In this document: piece after piece, positions 43,176 to 54,682 of the stretch
Layout of the letters: each line of letters opens with the position of its first letter
Position numbering within the stretch: position 1 is the first letter of the stretch
NCBI GenBank assembly: GCA_013399305.1
Contig: VXAI01000627.1
Span: 21,053 to 85,052, forward strand
Length of the DNA: 64,000 bases
Reading direction: 5' to 3'
From: Rostratula benghalensis
Taxonomy: Eukaryota > Chordata > Aves > Charadriiformes > Rostratulidae
Notes under the pieces: model-generated
What the model was told of the DNA's origin: nothing
Seen by the model: the letters and a program-made list of their open reading frames with translations, nothing else
The model's database searches: none
Made by a program: the position numbers and the translations under genes

Positions 43176-46100
43176 CCCACTTAAAGGAGTTCGGGTGTAT
43201 TATTAATTTTCAGTCCTGTGGTTAAATTTAACTTTCAACTGTAGTTCAGTACACTAAAATATCACTTAACTAGCTGAATGTAACTTTTCAAAAGAAAATT
43301 TCTTGGCTTGATGAACAGCCATATACAACACTCCTCTGACAAATGTGAAGATGTAAGTCTCCTTACATCCCTCTGAGTGTGCTTTGCAGCTAAGATTGCC
43401 TTATGAGGGTGCAGCTTGTCGGCAGCACATTGTGTATTAACAGCTGATAGGGAAAATGTCTACTGTCTTAGACGGAACACTTATGTCAGCAGCCAGCACC
43501 ACTTCAATAAGATCCAAAGATAATGAAGAATCATTTAAGTTTGGTCATTTCCTGCTGCCTAAGTGAGTCTGTGTCCCTGACAATTGTATTCCAGCTGTTT
43601 CCAGCATCCATTGTTACCTGTGGAATTCCAGAGGATTTGCATATTCAAGCAGCCTTTACTTAATACCAAGACATTAAGTAATGGTTTTGCTATTACTGTA
43701 TTTCATTTCACTAACTAGCCCTTTTATTCATCATTTCTGCCAGATAGCCATTCAGCTATGGCATCCCACTGCCTTAGGTGGGCAGTAGGTAGACACTGGG
43801 TAGACAATTAGCCCATGGAAATTAAGGTCTCTCAATCAGAATGGAGAGAACTCCACCCTACACCTGAGACAGACAATGGGCTGTGTATGGATGAAGACAA
43901 TCACCTGCATGAAATCTAAACAAAAACTGGAAGTAAATACATAAAACATGCTTAAAAAAAGGTGTTGTGAGAGGGGAGTTACCAATCAGCTTAGCTATGT
44001 GTGGCTGCAACTTAAAAGAGAAAAGCAGGAATGCATCAGGAATCCAAAATCACTTTCCAAGCAGTGGGTGTTTTCAGATTACAAGTCAGAACATGATTTT
44101 TGCTTTTCAACAGCTACATTCAGTCACTGCTTAATCACAGCCACAGGCAGCACCATGGTATTTAAAACCTCTGCCAGTCCAAACCAAAGCACAGCCTAAG
44201 GAACTACAGGCCTGAGGAGCATCAAAGTGTGTTTGATGGCCATAGATTGAATTATTGTTCATCATACCTTTTTAGGGTAGCAAACAGGTTAGATCCAATC
44301 CAACTATTCTTTAGATGTAGGCTTCTACAGGCAACCTCAAACCAAGGCTTTTTGGAGTTGTGGTTTTTCTTCTTTTGTCCTTTCTTTTTCCCCCCCCTTC
44401 AGCTGTGTTAAATAGCTGGAGTTAGCTATGCACATTATTTACAACATCTCAGCCAGCCACGCATTAGATGTGGTTCTGAGGATTTATCTCTTTTTCAGCA
44501 GCATGGCAGTCTGAGAGCCAGATTTACTGCACTTGTGGTTCCACCTTTCACCTCGCCTGCTCTGACTGGAAGGAATGGGTAGGGACTATCAAAAAGAGCA
44601 TCCTCAAACAATCTGTTCCTGCTGCTTCCTCATACACCCCTGGGTGGGGTGAGGGGAGGAGGAGAGAGGCAGGAATTTGGATCAACAGGCTGATCTGATA
44701 CAAAACTAATCCACAAAATAGGTATTTCCATAAAATCAGCTGGCGTGGTGGGGGTGCACCGCAGGACTCCCATTTGGCAGCCGCCTGTGGTTGCCCCACA
44801 TCAGGTATAACCCAAACCCTAATGGGAGAAGAAACCATTATTCTTTGTGGTCGCTCATGACTCTCCACTGCAGGCATCAGTGCAGCAAAGTACTGCAGGC
44901 TACAGAATGTACACTGCATTAGGAGACAGAGACCAGGATTATCACCCTGCTTTTTTTTCCTTTTTGATGCAGTTTTTATTTTTAAAAAATGCTATGCAGG
45001 AGAATTTTACTTTATTATTAATAATAATATTGTTGTTGTTGTTATTGTTATTACATGACAACTTCCAGAGCTACCATGCTCCAAATTGTCAGGGAAGTGC
45101 AGGAGCTTGTACTTTGAAAAGTCATCCCTAGCACTTCTTGTCTGGCTTTCAGATATTCCCGCCACCCTGGGAGAATTCAACAGGAAAAAATTAAGTACGG
45201 ATGGCAGGTGTAAAACTGATCTTTCCCAAACTCGAATTTTCGATCTTTCCCAAGCCCTCAGAAAAGCATGTCAAGAAAGGTCTTTTAAGAGAGAACCTGC
45301 AGTGGACAGTCCAGGATGGGAAACTGGAAAATGCTAGAAGCAGCTCATAGGAAACAAACTGGGCTCATCTGTGTAGGGAACTTAAAGAGCTTGGTAAGGA
45401 GCATCCCGGTTTGATCTCTGATTTGGGGTCATAGTGGAAGTGGAAAATATGTTTTTGCATCATCATCAAAACATGAAGCAATGAGCACTTCTGACCTCTG
45501 CATAAAATTTACTTCTCTGTCATCACATTCATGCACAAATATGCTTTAAATCCATGCCTGCAGAAGGAAGCAAATCCCACTGACTGCAAGGTGAGGTAGA
45601 TAGCAAGCACACAAAGACGTGTCATTTAAGATCTTACTAGTATTTATAGAATACTTGAAGATTTATGCTCTTAATTAGCAAAGCTGTAAATTAATTCTAG
45701 CTGTGTTAGCTGTTCTTAATTGGAATTTTCCTCAAATGGGAATAAAAATCAGGATTATAAGTGACCTTTCAGAAGTCATACAAATGTCACTTGATTTTCA
45801 GGAAGCTCAGCAGTTCCCTGGCCTGGATTTTAGATCCTACAGTATAATGAAAAGTTTATTTCAGAACACAAACCCAGACATTGCCCAAGATTAAAATATA
45901 AATTTTTGCATGAAGAGAAAACTGAGATGCCTGATCTGACGGTAAATGCGCAGATTTCCCTGCTTTAAGCACACAGGCAGAACATTAAGGGAAGAGCCCG
46001 TTTCATTTTATTGGATTGGTGAAATGAGAAACTGAGAAACAAAACACCCACTGCCAGTGGATTGACATGATGTGATCGAGCAGATGTTTACCATTCCACA

Positions 46101-46420
46101 GGGCTTCCAGGAGGACAAGTCTGAAACACGGCAGCACCAAGCATCCCCTGCCCATACTAACACTTGCCAGAGATGTCAGCAGCCCTCCGTGAACCTCCTC
46201 TCAGGCTCCACAACAAGTCCAGAGCTGATACTTTTTAAAGTCAAACTTGCTTGCCAAACAAGCCTCCCGGGGACTCAGAGCTGTTCACAGCCTCTGCCAC
46301 AATCTTCTAACATGGCCCGGACAACCCCACTTCCACTCCCTTTTATATTCAACATGGAGGTGCCCTCCCCACAGAATTGTTTCTCCAGCTCAAACTTCAG
46401 CTCTCCCTGCCTCCCCTATA
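43176..46420. other. Intergenic, no gene recognised
   Basis: About 3.2 kb, AT-rich, with an (ATT)/(GTT) triplet cluster at 45011-45053. The small ORFs carry no recognisable domain. Confidence 0.6.
45011..45053 (+). repeat. (ATT/ATA/GTT) triplet microsatellite
   Basis: TTATTATTA passes to ATAATAATA and then TTGTTGTTGTTATTG, a mixed trinucleotide run. Confidence 0.85.
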
Positions 46421-47234
46421 CAGAGGGACTTGGATAGATTGGATGGATGGGCCAACCTCAGTGGAATGAGCTTCAACAAGGCCACGTGCCAGGTCCTGCA
46501 CTTGGGCCACAACGACGCCATGAATCTCTACAGGCTTGGGGCAGTGTGGCAGGAGAGCTCCCTGGCAGAAAAGGACCTGGGGGTTCTGGTTGACAAACGG
46601 CTGAACATGAGCCAGCAGAGTGCCCAGGTGGCCAAGAAAGCCAATGGCATCCTGGATTGTGTAAGAAATAGCATGTCCAGCAGAAGTAGGGAGGTGATTG
46701 TCCCCCTGTACTCAACACTGGTGAGGTCACACCTTGAGTATTGTGTCCAGTTCTGGGCACCTCAACACAAAAGAGACAAAAGAGAGGTGCAGGGGAGGGC
46801 GACGAAGCTGGTGAAGGGCCTGGAGAACAAATCTTATGAAGAGCAATTGAAGCTGGGACTGTTTAGTTTGAGGAAGAGGAGGCTGAGGGGAGACCTCATT
46901 GCTCTCTACAACTACTTGAAAGGACATTGTAGAGAGGTTGGTGCTGGTCTCTTCTCACAGGTAATTAGCGATAGAATGAGAGGGAATGGCCTCAAGCTGC
47001 AACAGGGTAGGTTTAGGTTGGACATTAGGAAAAAATTCCTCACAGAAAGAGTGGTCAGACACTGGAATAGGCTGCCCAGGGATGTGGTTGAGTCCCCATC
47101 CCTGAATGTGTTTGAGAGTTGTTTAGATGTGGTGCTGGGGGATGTGGCGTAGGGGAGGAATTTGTAGAGTGGGACTGATGGTTGGACTCGATGATCCCAA
47201 AGGTCTTTTCCAGCCTGAATGATTCTATGATTCT
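46421..47234 (+). mobile_element. CR1 LINE, about 815 bp, 5'-truncated, long open frame
   Basis: The copy begins at CAGAGGGACTTGGATAGATT and ends in GGTCTTTTCCAGCCTGAATG...ATTCTATGATTCTG, a typical CR1 3' terminus in plus orientation. A continuous frame runs to 47152 and encodes the C-terminal reverse-transcriptase region ([42 protein letters not shown]), closing with [12 protein letters not shown], the normal ORF2 end. The upstream part of the frame (46247-46420) is host sequence joined by chance. It differs in subfamily from the copy at 34838. Confidence 0.92.
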
Positions 47235-47341
47235 GGCACCCACTCAATTAATCCTGAAAAGGCCTATTAGTTCTGTATATAGAATGCTGTCTTTAGACTC
47301 AAGAGTCCATTAATCGATCTCCTCCCTGCCCAGAAAATGAA
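47235..47341. other. Spacer between two CR1 copies
   Basis: About 107 bp of unassigned sequence separates two CR1 copies of different subfamilies inserted in the same orientation. Confidence 0.6.
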
Positions 47342-47757
47342 GTCCGTCCAGGGCAGGCCTACAAAGATGCTGAAGTGGAGCATCTCCCATACGAGGAAAG
47401 GATGAGGGAGCTGGGTCTCTTTACCTTGGAGAAGACTGAGGGGTGACCTCATGAATGTTTATAAATATATAAAGGGTGAGTGTCAGCAGGATGGAGCCAG
47501 GCTCTAATCAGTGACAGGACAAGGGGCAATGGGTACAAGCTGGAACATAGGAGCTTCCACTTAAATATGAGGAAAAACTTCTTCACAGTGGGGGTGATGG
47601 AACATTGGAATGGGCTGCCCAGAGAGGTTGTGGAGTCTCCTTCTCTGGAGACGTTCAAAACCCGCCCGGACACATTCCTCTGTGACCTGATCTGGGTGTT
47701 CCTGCTCTGGCAGGGCATTGGATTGGATGCTCTTTCAAGGTCCCTTCTGTGATTCTG
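47342..47757 (+). mobile_element. CR1 LINE, about 415 bp 3' fragment
   Basis: It starts in GTCCAGGGCAGGCCTACAAAG and runs through GGAGCATCTCCCATACGAGG and GGGCTGCCCAGAGAGGTTG to a tail with CCCTTCTGTGATTCTG. It belongs to the same subfamily as the copies at 13523 and 34838. A frame from about 47480 to 47750 reads the end of ORF2. Confidence 0.92.
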
Positions 47758-48285
47758 AGTTTCTACACAACCTAATGCAAAACCTAGCTCTTTTTAAGAC
47801 AGCACTGGGCAGCAAACACTGCAGTTAAAGTTTCCAGCTAAATATGAGAATGAAGGTGTGGCAGAAATAATCCATGGTAACACATCTAGAGCAGAAGGTA
47901 TTCCATTGCCTCCAGAAGGAAGTTATATTTCTGTGCTATGGGCATGAATGGAAAATTTTTTACCTGGAGCAAGGGATCAGGTGGCCAAGTTTGCTGTGAG
48001 TACCTCCATAAAGTACAGGATTGCACTGTACTACGGGATACAGCAAGAGCTGAACGTTTTTCACTGGTGAACGCAGTCTTAAATCACAGCCCGGTGGCCA
48101 AAGTGCAGTCACTGATCTCTGGGAGACCTGGTGAGGCAGAGACACACCTTGTGCTACAAGGCGACCCAGAGCTTCAGAGCTGCTGTGACATTCCCTTCGG
48201 GAAACACCCAAAGTGGCACGAGTTTTGAACAGGTCTAAATCCCTACAATTCAGCAGACTCTTTCTAGGTCACCTCAGTACCTTCC
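47758..48285. other. Intergenic, no gene recognised
   Basis: Unassigned sequence. A 96-codon plus-strand frame (47938-48228) has no recognisable family. Confidence 0.55.
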
Positions 48286-48381
48286 CCCAGCTCCTTGAAG
48301 GCAGTTTTCCAAGTGGTCCCCTTGACTAACTCCTGGAACAGCTAGAATTTTGATTTCCTAAAATGCAATCCAACCAAGGCA
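48286..48381 (-). mobile_element. Isolated internal fragment of an old CR1 ORF2
   Basis: This matches a block at 58905-58994 nearly base for base through TTGACTAACTCCTGGAACAG and CCTAAAATGCAATCCAACCA. There the same block lies inside an old CR1 on the minus strand. Here it stands alone, without the 3' end, so it is either a fragment of a larger decayed copy or a deletion remnant. Confidence 0.6.
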
Positions 48382-48607
48382 CTGCACTGAAATTCCCCCT
48401 TTCCTGAGCTGGCAGCACCTCTCCAATGAGTGTAACTGGGTGAAAACTGCACAGCTTCCATCCTGTAACTGCCCATAGAAACCCAGTGCGTGACCAGAGG
48501 AGCCTCGTTGCTGCAGATTGTCAAGCTCCCTATGATTTAAACCATCATTTGCAAAATATGACCTTAAACACACATCCTCATTTCAGGACAAATATGTCAA
48601 AGTATAT

Positions 48608-48613
48608 TTTATT
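48608..48613 (-). terminator. MTMR12: Polyadenylation signal AATAAA, MTMR12
   Basis: Canonical hexamer on the minus strand, about 2.27 kb past the MTMR12 stop. Another AATAAA on this strand near 50643 could give a short 3' UTR form. Confidence 0.5.
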
Positions 48614-50604
48614 GATGCTCTCCACACAGCCCGCTAGAGACAAATGACAGTCATTTTAAAAACAAAACCCAAACAAATCCAAACCAAAAGTGTAAAGCTT
48701 CTAGCTTGCATTCAGTGTAAAAACTTGGAGGTATAAACAGAAGCCTGGAGTAAAAACATTAAGTACTTTTCCAATCCCACAGTGCAGAAAACTGGTAACA
48801 ATGGTATTTACTCTACGTTAGAAGTGTTTCCATGTTCAATTCCACATAAATGTCTTTCTTTTATATAATCTTCTGGTAACTTACGTACAAATAAGTGTCC
48901 AACATCTGTTCTTTAATATAAATACATGATTTTTATGACTAAAAAATTACAACAGTTTAATTGAAAGCATAGAAAAAAAAAATATCCATTTAGCATTTTT
49001 TCCTAATGGTAATATTTATAAAAAACAACCCTCGAACGCAAGTGACAGTAGAAGGATAGGTGTTTCTTCACTATAAAGATGCATTGCTCATTCAACATGC
49101 AAATTATTATTGCATACGTGAGTCAGTTGAACTACGATAATTAAGTGTGAAGGACAGGTGCTGGACAGCCCATTCTAGCACGTGCTAACTTTAACTTCAT
49201 ACATATCTCACAGAGGAAAGCGTAAGTACTAGTGTATTTTTAAATAAAATGCTACAAACTCAAGTATTGTCCTCGCACATAAGACTTAAGGCAATCTAGA
49301 GTTGGGAAGCTTCAGTTTGGCATAATTGCTTTAAGCTCTCCCCTTATCCCCATTTATACGTTTACTTTAACATGTTAAAATTTATTTTTAGAGTGCTGCT
49401 GATAACTTTTTGCTATACATATTAATACAACTCAGTGTGAAGTGATTAATCAGTAACCTAGTTTAATATCCCCGCTTACACTGAGCTGATGTAATTTAAA
49501 CAACATTTCCTCCACCAGTGAAGTTTTACAGCATGGATTTCTAAACTGCTAAGAGACCAGTAAAAACACTAAATTTCTGCCCTCTCAGTGTAACTGATTC
49601 TATCATTTGCATCCATTCTTGGGGTATTCTAGAATTCAACAGTTCAAAATAAATTTGACAGTTAAATAATACTCAGCTTTACAAAGGATGATTATTTGCA
49701 GTAAAAATACTTTATATATAAACATCCACACAGTAGATCAAAGTCAACAGGCATTTCTTTATGGCTTTTTTCACTGAGGTACTGTTTGTCATAACATCCA
49801 GCAACAGGATGCGAGTGTTCACACGGTATGAACGCCACATTCATGAGCCGTGCCGCCAACTCCGGGCAAGCGGCAACCGACTGCAAACCCAGCTTCACTG
49901 CAGGACTGCAGAAAGAGTCTTCCCTTCTACGTGGAGGGTCTCAGTGCAAGCTACAGAAAGCCTCAAAGGCAACTGGCATAAACAGGGAAAGTCAAAACCA
50001 AAGTCTCACTCGGTCAAAAGGAGAAAAGGTACCCATGGCAAATCAGAATCTCCCAGTCAAGCCGTTTCTCACCATGAACGGCAAACATTTGGGACTTAAT
50101 AATCTAAGGCAGCAAAGGCATACAGCACAGCAGCCACACAGTCAGACCTGAAACGAGTCCTGAAGCTCCTGCTTCTCATCCTTACACCAAGTGCATGCAC
50201 AGGCTGAGAGCAGCCACGTGGCTATCGCAGCGCTGCACAGCGTGAAGTGCCGCGAGCCAGAGACAAACACTGTCGGGAAAGAGGAGGCTGGCAAGGACAT
50301 GACTTCTGCTGATGCCACAGCAGAGAGAAGATCCCTGGTGACCACAAAGTTTATGCCTCAGCTGTACAAAGGCTATTTTGGAAAGGCATGTTTAATTGCA
50401 CCTTCCCCTTTTTATTTCACATGAGGGGGAAACACGGATGTGTTACGTTTCTAGTCCCAGTACTTCCAATCTCTTATAGCATAAGGGGAAGCGGTTTATA
50501 TTAAGACAGTGATAGTTGCTGTATGTGTTTAGTATTACACCTTTACAGGAGGAGAAAAAAAACAAACACCCTTTTTTTTGTCATTTGTTGTTTGTTTTTA
50601 AAAA

Positions 50605-50622
50605 AGTAGCCACGTGGCTACT
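50605..50622. promoter_or_regulatory. 18-bp perfect palindrome with CACGTG E-box core
   Basis: AGTAGCCACGTGGCTACT equals its own reverse complement. The inner 12 bp (AGCCACGTGGCT) recur exactly at 50212-50223. CACGTG is the core bound by USF, MYC/MAX and TFE-type factors. No function is shown. Confidence 0.45.
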
Positions 50623-50885
50623 CCAACCTAGAATTCTCTTTTTATTAAACCATCATTAAAAAAAAGTGTTTCTGCAATAAATACTATTAAGAGTGATATG
50701 GAAGTTCAAAATATGCTCAGTTAATCATGGCAACTAATTCTTTGCAACCAAGGTCTTTTTCTTAACCCCATAAACTCATTAGCAGCCTGCAGATGCTTGA
50801 GGGAGTTCCTTATATGAGGATACAGTACAACATTTAAAACTCAGAGCTTAGCCACATACAATTCATACTTTAATTTAGACACACT

Positions 50886-51461
50886 CTACGGCATATCGCT
50901 GGTTAGATCAACAAACTCATCATCCCTCTTGACCAAGTCATCTTCATCTTCCAAGTCTTTCCAGGTGCTAGTTGGCAAAGCTGGTTTTACAGACTGTCTT
51001 TGAAGTAAAGCAAATGGAAACAAGGACGACAAACGGGCGGAATTTCTCAGCAGTGGAACAGAATGTACATCTCCAGAAATAGCTTGACAATGTTCTTCGT
51101 CCATTTTCACCTGCAAGCTTTGCACTTCCTCCATCAAGTCCAAAATCTTGGCAGCTGTGGCTATTGCACCACCACCATGAAGCTGGGCTTCAGGAATCCA
51201 TCGTAAATACCGTTGTGCCCAGACTTTGATTTCAGGGCCATCGATGCGAGGTAACAGGAGACCGTGATAGTCAACGGGTTTACTATGCCAGCTGTCATAA
51301 AACTCCCTGAAGCTATTGGGAGGTTCATCTGAAGAATTTATCAGCTTGCCAATTCTTTTACCCAGAATGTTTTTAATGAAGTTATCTGTTTCCTCCCTGA
51401 AAAATCCTTTCTTCGTGGAAGATTTTGTTGTCGTCAATGGCAAAGAAAGTTGACGTTGATG
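50886..51461 (-). CDS. MTMR12: MTMR12 last coding exon: myotubularin-related protein 12, C-terminus
   Basis: This exon encodes the final 191 residues, starting HQRQLSLPLTTTKSSTKKGF and ending DDEFVDLTSDMP then TAG. MTMR12 (3-PAP) is the catalytically dead myotubularin that pairs with MTM1 or MTMR2 and stabilises and positions these 3-phosphatases. Recognised landmarks shared with the human protein are NSSDEPPNSFREFYDSWHSK, GPEIKVWAQRYLRWIPEAQ, a short coiled-coil-like segment (LMEEVQSLQVKMDEEH) and RNSARLSSLFPFALLQRQS. The acidic tail is typical. The acceptor is CTTCTTAAAG before CAT at 51461, phase 0, matching the preceding donor. An in-frame ATG is not expected, as this is an internal start of exon. 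The call is secure. Confidence 0.96.
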   Translation of the reverse strand, partial: HQRQLSLPLTTTKSSTKKGFFREETDNFIKNILGKRIGKLINSSDEPPNSFREFYDSWHSKPVDYHGLLLPRIDGPEIKVWAQRYLRWIPEAQLHGGGAIATAAKILDLMEEVQSLQVKMDEEHCQAISGDVHSVPLLRNSARLSSLFPFALLQRQSVKPALPTSTWKDLEDEDDLVKRDDEFVDLTSDMP

Positions 51462-52484
51462 CTTTAAGAAGAAAGAAAAGGAAAATATACCAAGTTAAAT
51501 ATTGGTGGGACTTTAGAAAACAGCCTAAGAGGAAGAAAAACGTAACTTGTATTCAGAAAATACTTAAAAGCAATGTCACTTTGATTACATAGGAAAACAG
51601 TCTGTGTTTAAAACTTACTCTTCAATGGTTAATACACCAAACACTAACAACATAGTTAGTATTCCCAGATACCTTCCCTGCACTGCAACTACAGCAATGA
51701 GATAACACTGAATAAAGCCCTTTTCTTTGAAAAAAAGAGAATTCTTTCATATATTCAAGTACAACAAACTTCCATGTTTAGTTTAAGCTAGCTACACAAA
51801 TCAAAGAGCACTCAATTTAGAAGTTTTTATCCAGTGGTTCCTCATTTCATCCCCTGCATAAGAGTTCCCTGGTTAGTGGTATAGATCATATTGACAGTGT
51901 CTCACCTGAGAATGCTTTCTACAGAACAGAATTTAACCAACAGGGCTGTTACAGTTGAAAAGGGCTATTCCAGACAATGTTTTCTTACTGAATTTGTGAT
52001 ACTTTCCAGTAATGGGGTGGTACACCTGTAATCCTCCACACACTAGACAGTTTTTGTTGCTGTTGGTCACTCATCCAAGTGCATGCACACACTCCAGTTA
52101 CAATCACAAAAAATTAAGGTGGCAATTATAAACCTGCCATAGATTTCAGCTAGGTACTCCATGGAACAAGCAAATAAACCCACTTCAAACATGATAGTGC
52201 AACTCACTTGGCTGTTAAGTCTCATGGGCTATCACCACGCTTGCACAAAAGCATGGAGAAAAAAGTTCACAGCTATGCACTGTAACTCCAGAACAGTGAT
52301 TTATAACCGAGGCAGGCGCACACTGCATTCTGAAGACTCAGGTGAGTCTGAGGTGTATGTGTATGTTGTCAATTAAAAACCTTGCACCAATACTTCCACT
52401 GTAAGCACATTTGAAGCATGAGTTGTGCAAAATTATTTCCTTTTTTTTTTTTTAAATAAGGTAGGTAAGTCGCATATATCTTAC
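51462..52484 (-). other. MTMR12: MTMR12 intron
   Basis: One-kilobase intron with donor GTAAGATA and acceptor CTTCTTAAAG. AT-rich; no repeat family recognised. Confidence 0.85.
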
Positions 52485-52646
52485 TTTGAATCGTGTAGTT
52501 TTCCGTTGGCTTTTATCTGGTTTTGGCTTCTCTGCATAAAGAGGGTTTTTCAGGAAAGCCTGGGCCTTGGGGTCAAACTGCACAGACCAGTCCCACACAG
52601 TAAGAAATCTGAAAGGACCGCTTTGTGTCTTGAAGCTTTCACCACT
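52485..52646 (-). CDS. MTMR12: MTMR12 internal coding exon (54 codons)
   Basis: The translation begins SGESFKTQSGPFRFLTVWDW and ends QRKTTRFK, joining to HQRQLS in the next exon exactly as in human MTMR12. The acceptor is TTTGGCAG and the donor is GTAAGATA, both phase 0. The segment follows the end of the phosphatase-like domain. TVWDWSVQF is a family hallmark. The segment before it (GESFKTQ) is shorter than in the human form as I remember it. That may be a lineage difference or another splice variant. Confidence 0.95.
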
Positions 52647-53585
52647 CTGCCAAAGCAAACAGGTCACAATTAATACTGCTAGAAAGGAATTCTGACCAAG
52701 TCAAGGTGAAATTAAGAAACAAGGCTTTTCACAGAAGAGGCTGCAAACTTGCAACACCACTCATGGTTTCTACGTATTCAATAGCTGAGCAACATTATTA
52801 GATGCAAGTGAGTACAGACACAAAGGCTACCTATGTATTACTCTCCGCAAGGTCAGACAGCATTTCATGTCAGCAGTGCAATTAGCACCAAAATTAGCCT
52901 TTCCCAGTTGAAAGTGATATTAAATCATCTGAGGAAAAACCAAAATTTTGAGAATTAGGCAGGAGATAGACACTTGGATTTGCCAAGCACAAGGAGCATG
53001 TTTGGAGAGATTTATTCTGCAATCCTGACTCCAAAAGTTAACTGCAATTAGGGAGTGCTACCAGTTTAACTGTTATGATCAATGCTTAACTGAAATGTAA
53101 GACAGCAATCTTCACTTTTCTTTTTTTTAAGTCTGTGCAGCCTTGCCAAGAATATTCCCATTGCTTCCAGTTTCCTAGGCTAGAGAAACACATGAACCAA
53201 ATACAAATCAACAGTAAGGAAATGTTGATTTTTGAATACAACAGAATATACTGTATAATAATTTTGTACATAACTTATCCTGCAGGACAGCATGATATTC
53301 CTCTTAGGTTAAGGAACTCAATTTTCATTGAAGAGCAATAAACACGAACCTAGAGCTACACACTAGAAGTAATATATTCCTGAGTTATTTTCTTTTTGTC
53401 ATCATAAACTTGACTCCTTACATGCAAAGTTGCACTCATTCACTCTTCAAGGCACCACCCTTCAAGTAAGTATGAAAAAACATGTGCTGCTAGGGATTTT
53501 TTAAATTTTTTTTTTTGAGTGTTCCCTGTTTGTTGGTCAAATCTGTTCTCCAACACATTGCATCCACAAAGGAAGAAACCCTTAC
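52647..53585 (-). other. MTMR12: MTMR12 intron
   Basis: About 0.94 kb, donor GTAAGGGT, acceptor TTTGGCAG. Nothing recognised inside. Confidence 0.85.
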
Positions 53586-53753
53586 CGCATTAGTGTCTCT
53601 TTGATGTTGTGAGTTGAAGAAGAAAGTGCTAAAAATAGGCACATAGAGGCTGTCTGACAAGACAGTTAAATAAGTTTCTGTGAACTCAAATGCTGGAGGA
53701 TACTGCTGTACCAATTGCCAAACACAATTTAGCAGGAGCAGAAACACGGGAGC
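53586..53753 (-). CDS. MTMR12: MTMR12 internal coding exon (56 codons)
   Basis: The translation begins APVFLLLLNCVWQLVQQYPP, continues AFEFTETYLTVLSDSLYVPI and ends FFFNSQHQRDTNA. The PVFLxxLDCxWQL and PxAFEFxExYL blocks are hallmarks of the myotubularin phosphatase-like fold, C-terminal to the P-loop. The acceptor is TTTACTTAG and the donor is GTAAGG, both phase 0. The exon is intact and is read in the frame that requires six, not seven, T residues in the exon upstream. Confidence 0.95.
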
Positions 53754-54508
53754 CTAAGTAAAGAAAATATTGCATTGGTTTCAGAAAAAAAAAAAATGCT
53801 TTACCATGCAGACTCTTTATTTTATAAAGTTTAGTGTCTCCAAACACAAATCTTAAGGAAACCAGTCTAACTACAGAACTGCTGCCCTTAGCTTTGACTG
53901 AACTTTGAAGAAGTACCACCTGAGCTACCTTTGGACAATTGTTAAAAAAAAAAACCAAAAAAACCCAAAGAGCTGAACACATTCTAACCTGAATTTGCAC
54001 ATATTAACTTGCCATGAAAGTTGCTGCTACGCAGCCTTTTAAAGCTGGCCAAGCAAATCTAGTTTATAGCCACTCCTGATCAGCCAGTTTACACGCGTGA
54101 TTTCCATTCTGTATAAAAATCTGATCAATTTGCAAAATATACGCAAAAATGGAGAGGTGATACTACAAAATTTAGGAAGGCAGTATAAAGTTAAACTCTG
54201 AATGTGACAAGAGTAAGCCATTAACTTGAGTTATTTCTACAGATGCTACCACCATTTAACACAGTTTAAAAGAGCATGAGGTACATGTCTTTCAAAATAC
54301 TCCATAACTGAATGGGTGTTCCCTTTAGTTATAAAGGCACTGCTGAACTCTAAACAGCAAAAATAGTGACACTGTACAAAACATCAACCCATAAAACAAA
54401 ACGTGAAATTAAAGATGCTCAGAGTAATTGGAACTTCTAGACTGGCATTTAAATCCCTCCTTTTGCCAAGTAAACTTTAAATGGTAAGGAAAGTAATAAA
54501 AATCATAC
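53754..54508 (-). other. MTMR12: MTMR12 intron
   Basis: About 0.75 kb with donor GTATGATT and acceptor TTTACTTAG. Contains short A runs with CCAAA texture near 53945; otherwise unassigned. Confidence 0.85.
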
Positions 54509-54682
54509 CTCCTCTTTGTCACTTTTATGTAAGTGGCTACAATGATCAAAAAAAGCCATGTCCTCCAATTTCCCACTCCTCCTGAATAAGGCTCTGAAAC
54601 CCTGACTTTGTTCTGCTGTACGAATCCATCATCACTTGCACCAGAGTAGAGATTACACAGCACATATCAGTCGCACTCTCTT
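54509..54682 (-). pseudogene. MTMR12: MTMR12 coding exon with a +1 frameshift (pseudo-P-loop exon)
   Basis: From the acceptor (CTCTGCAG) the frame reads EESATDMCCVISTLVQVMMD, then SYSRTKSGFQSLIQEEW and EIGGHGF. The seven-T run at 54554-54548 then shifts it, and a stop (TGA) follows at once. After the run the family frame resumes in another phase as DHCSHLHKSDKEE and meets the next exon in phase 0. The exon is 174 bp where splice phases demand 173. The region aligns with the HCX5R P-loop of active myotubularins. The catalytic Cys position is Glu and the Arg position is Met, as expected for the inactive MTMR12. Either the extra T is an assembly or homopolymer error, which is more likely as every other exon is intact, or this allele is broken. 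Confidence 0.9.

Larger units (their letters stand above)
48590..50885 (-). other. MTMR12: MTMR12 3' UTR (probable)
   Basis: About 2.3 kb following the MTMR12 stop codon on the minus strand. It is mostly AT-rich with a moderately GC-rich, CpG-containing patch at about 49800-50330. An AATAAA at 48613-48608 would end it near 48590. The length agrees with the long 3' UTR of mammalian MTMR12 as I recall it. It carries two palindromic CACGTG elements. Plus-strand ORFs over the patch (49761-50151) have no family resemblance and are considered chance. Confidence 0.55.

Noticed and set aside
46247..46420. N-terminal part of the 301-codon ORF at 46247-47152 as a novel fusion
   Set aside because: The CR1 insertion begins at about 46421. 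The upstream codons are host sequence in chance continuity.
49761..50151. Overlapping 107-112 codon plus-strand ORFs
   Set aside because: They are antisense to the MTMR12 3' UTR in a GC-richer patch, with no domain and biased composition.
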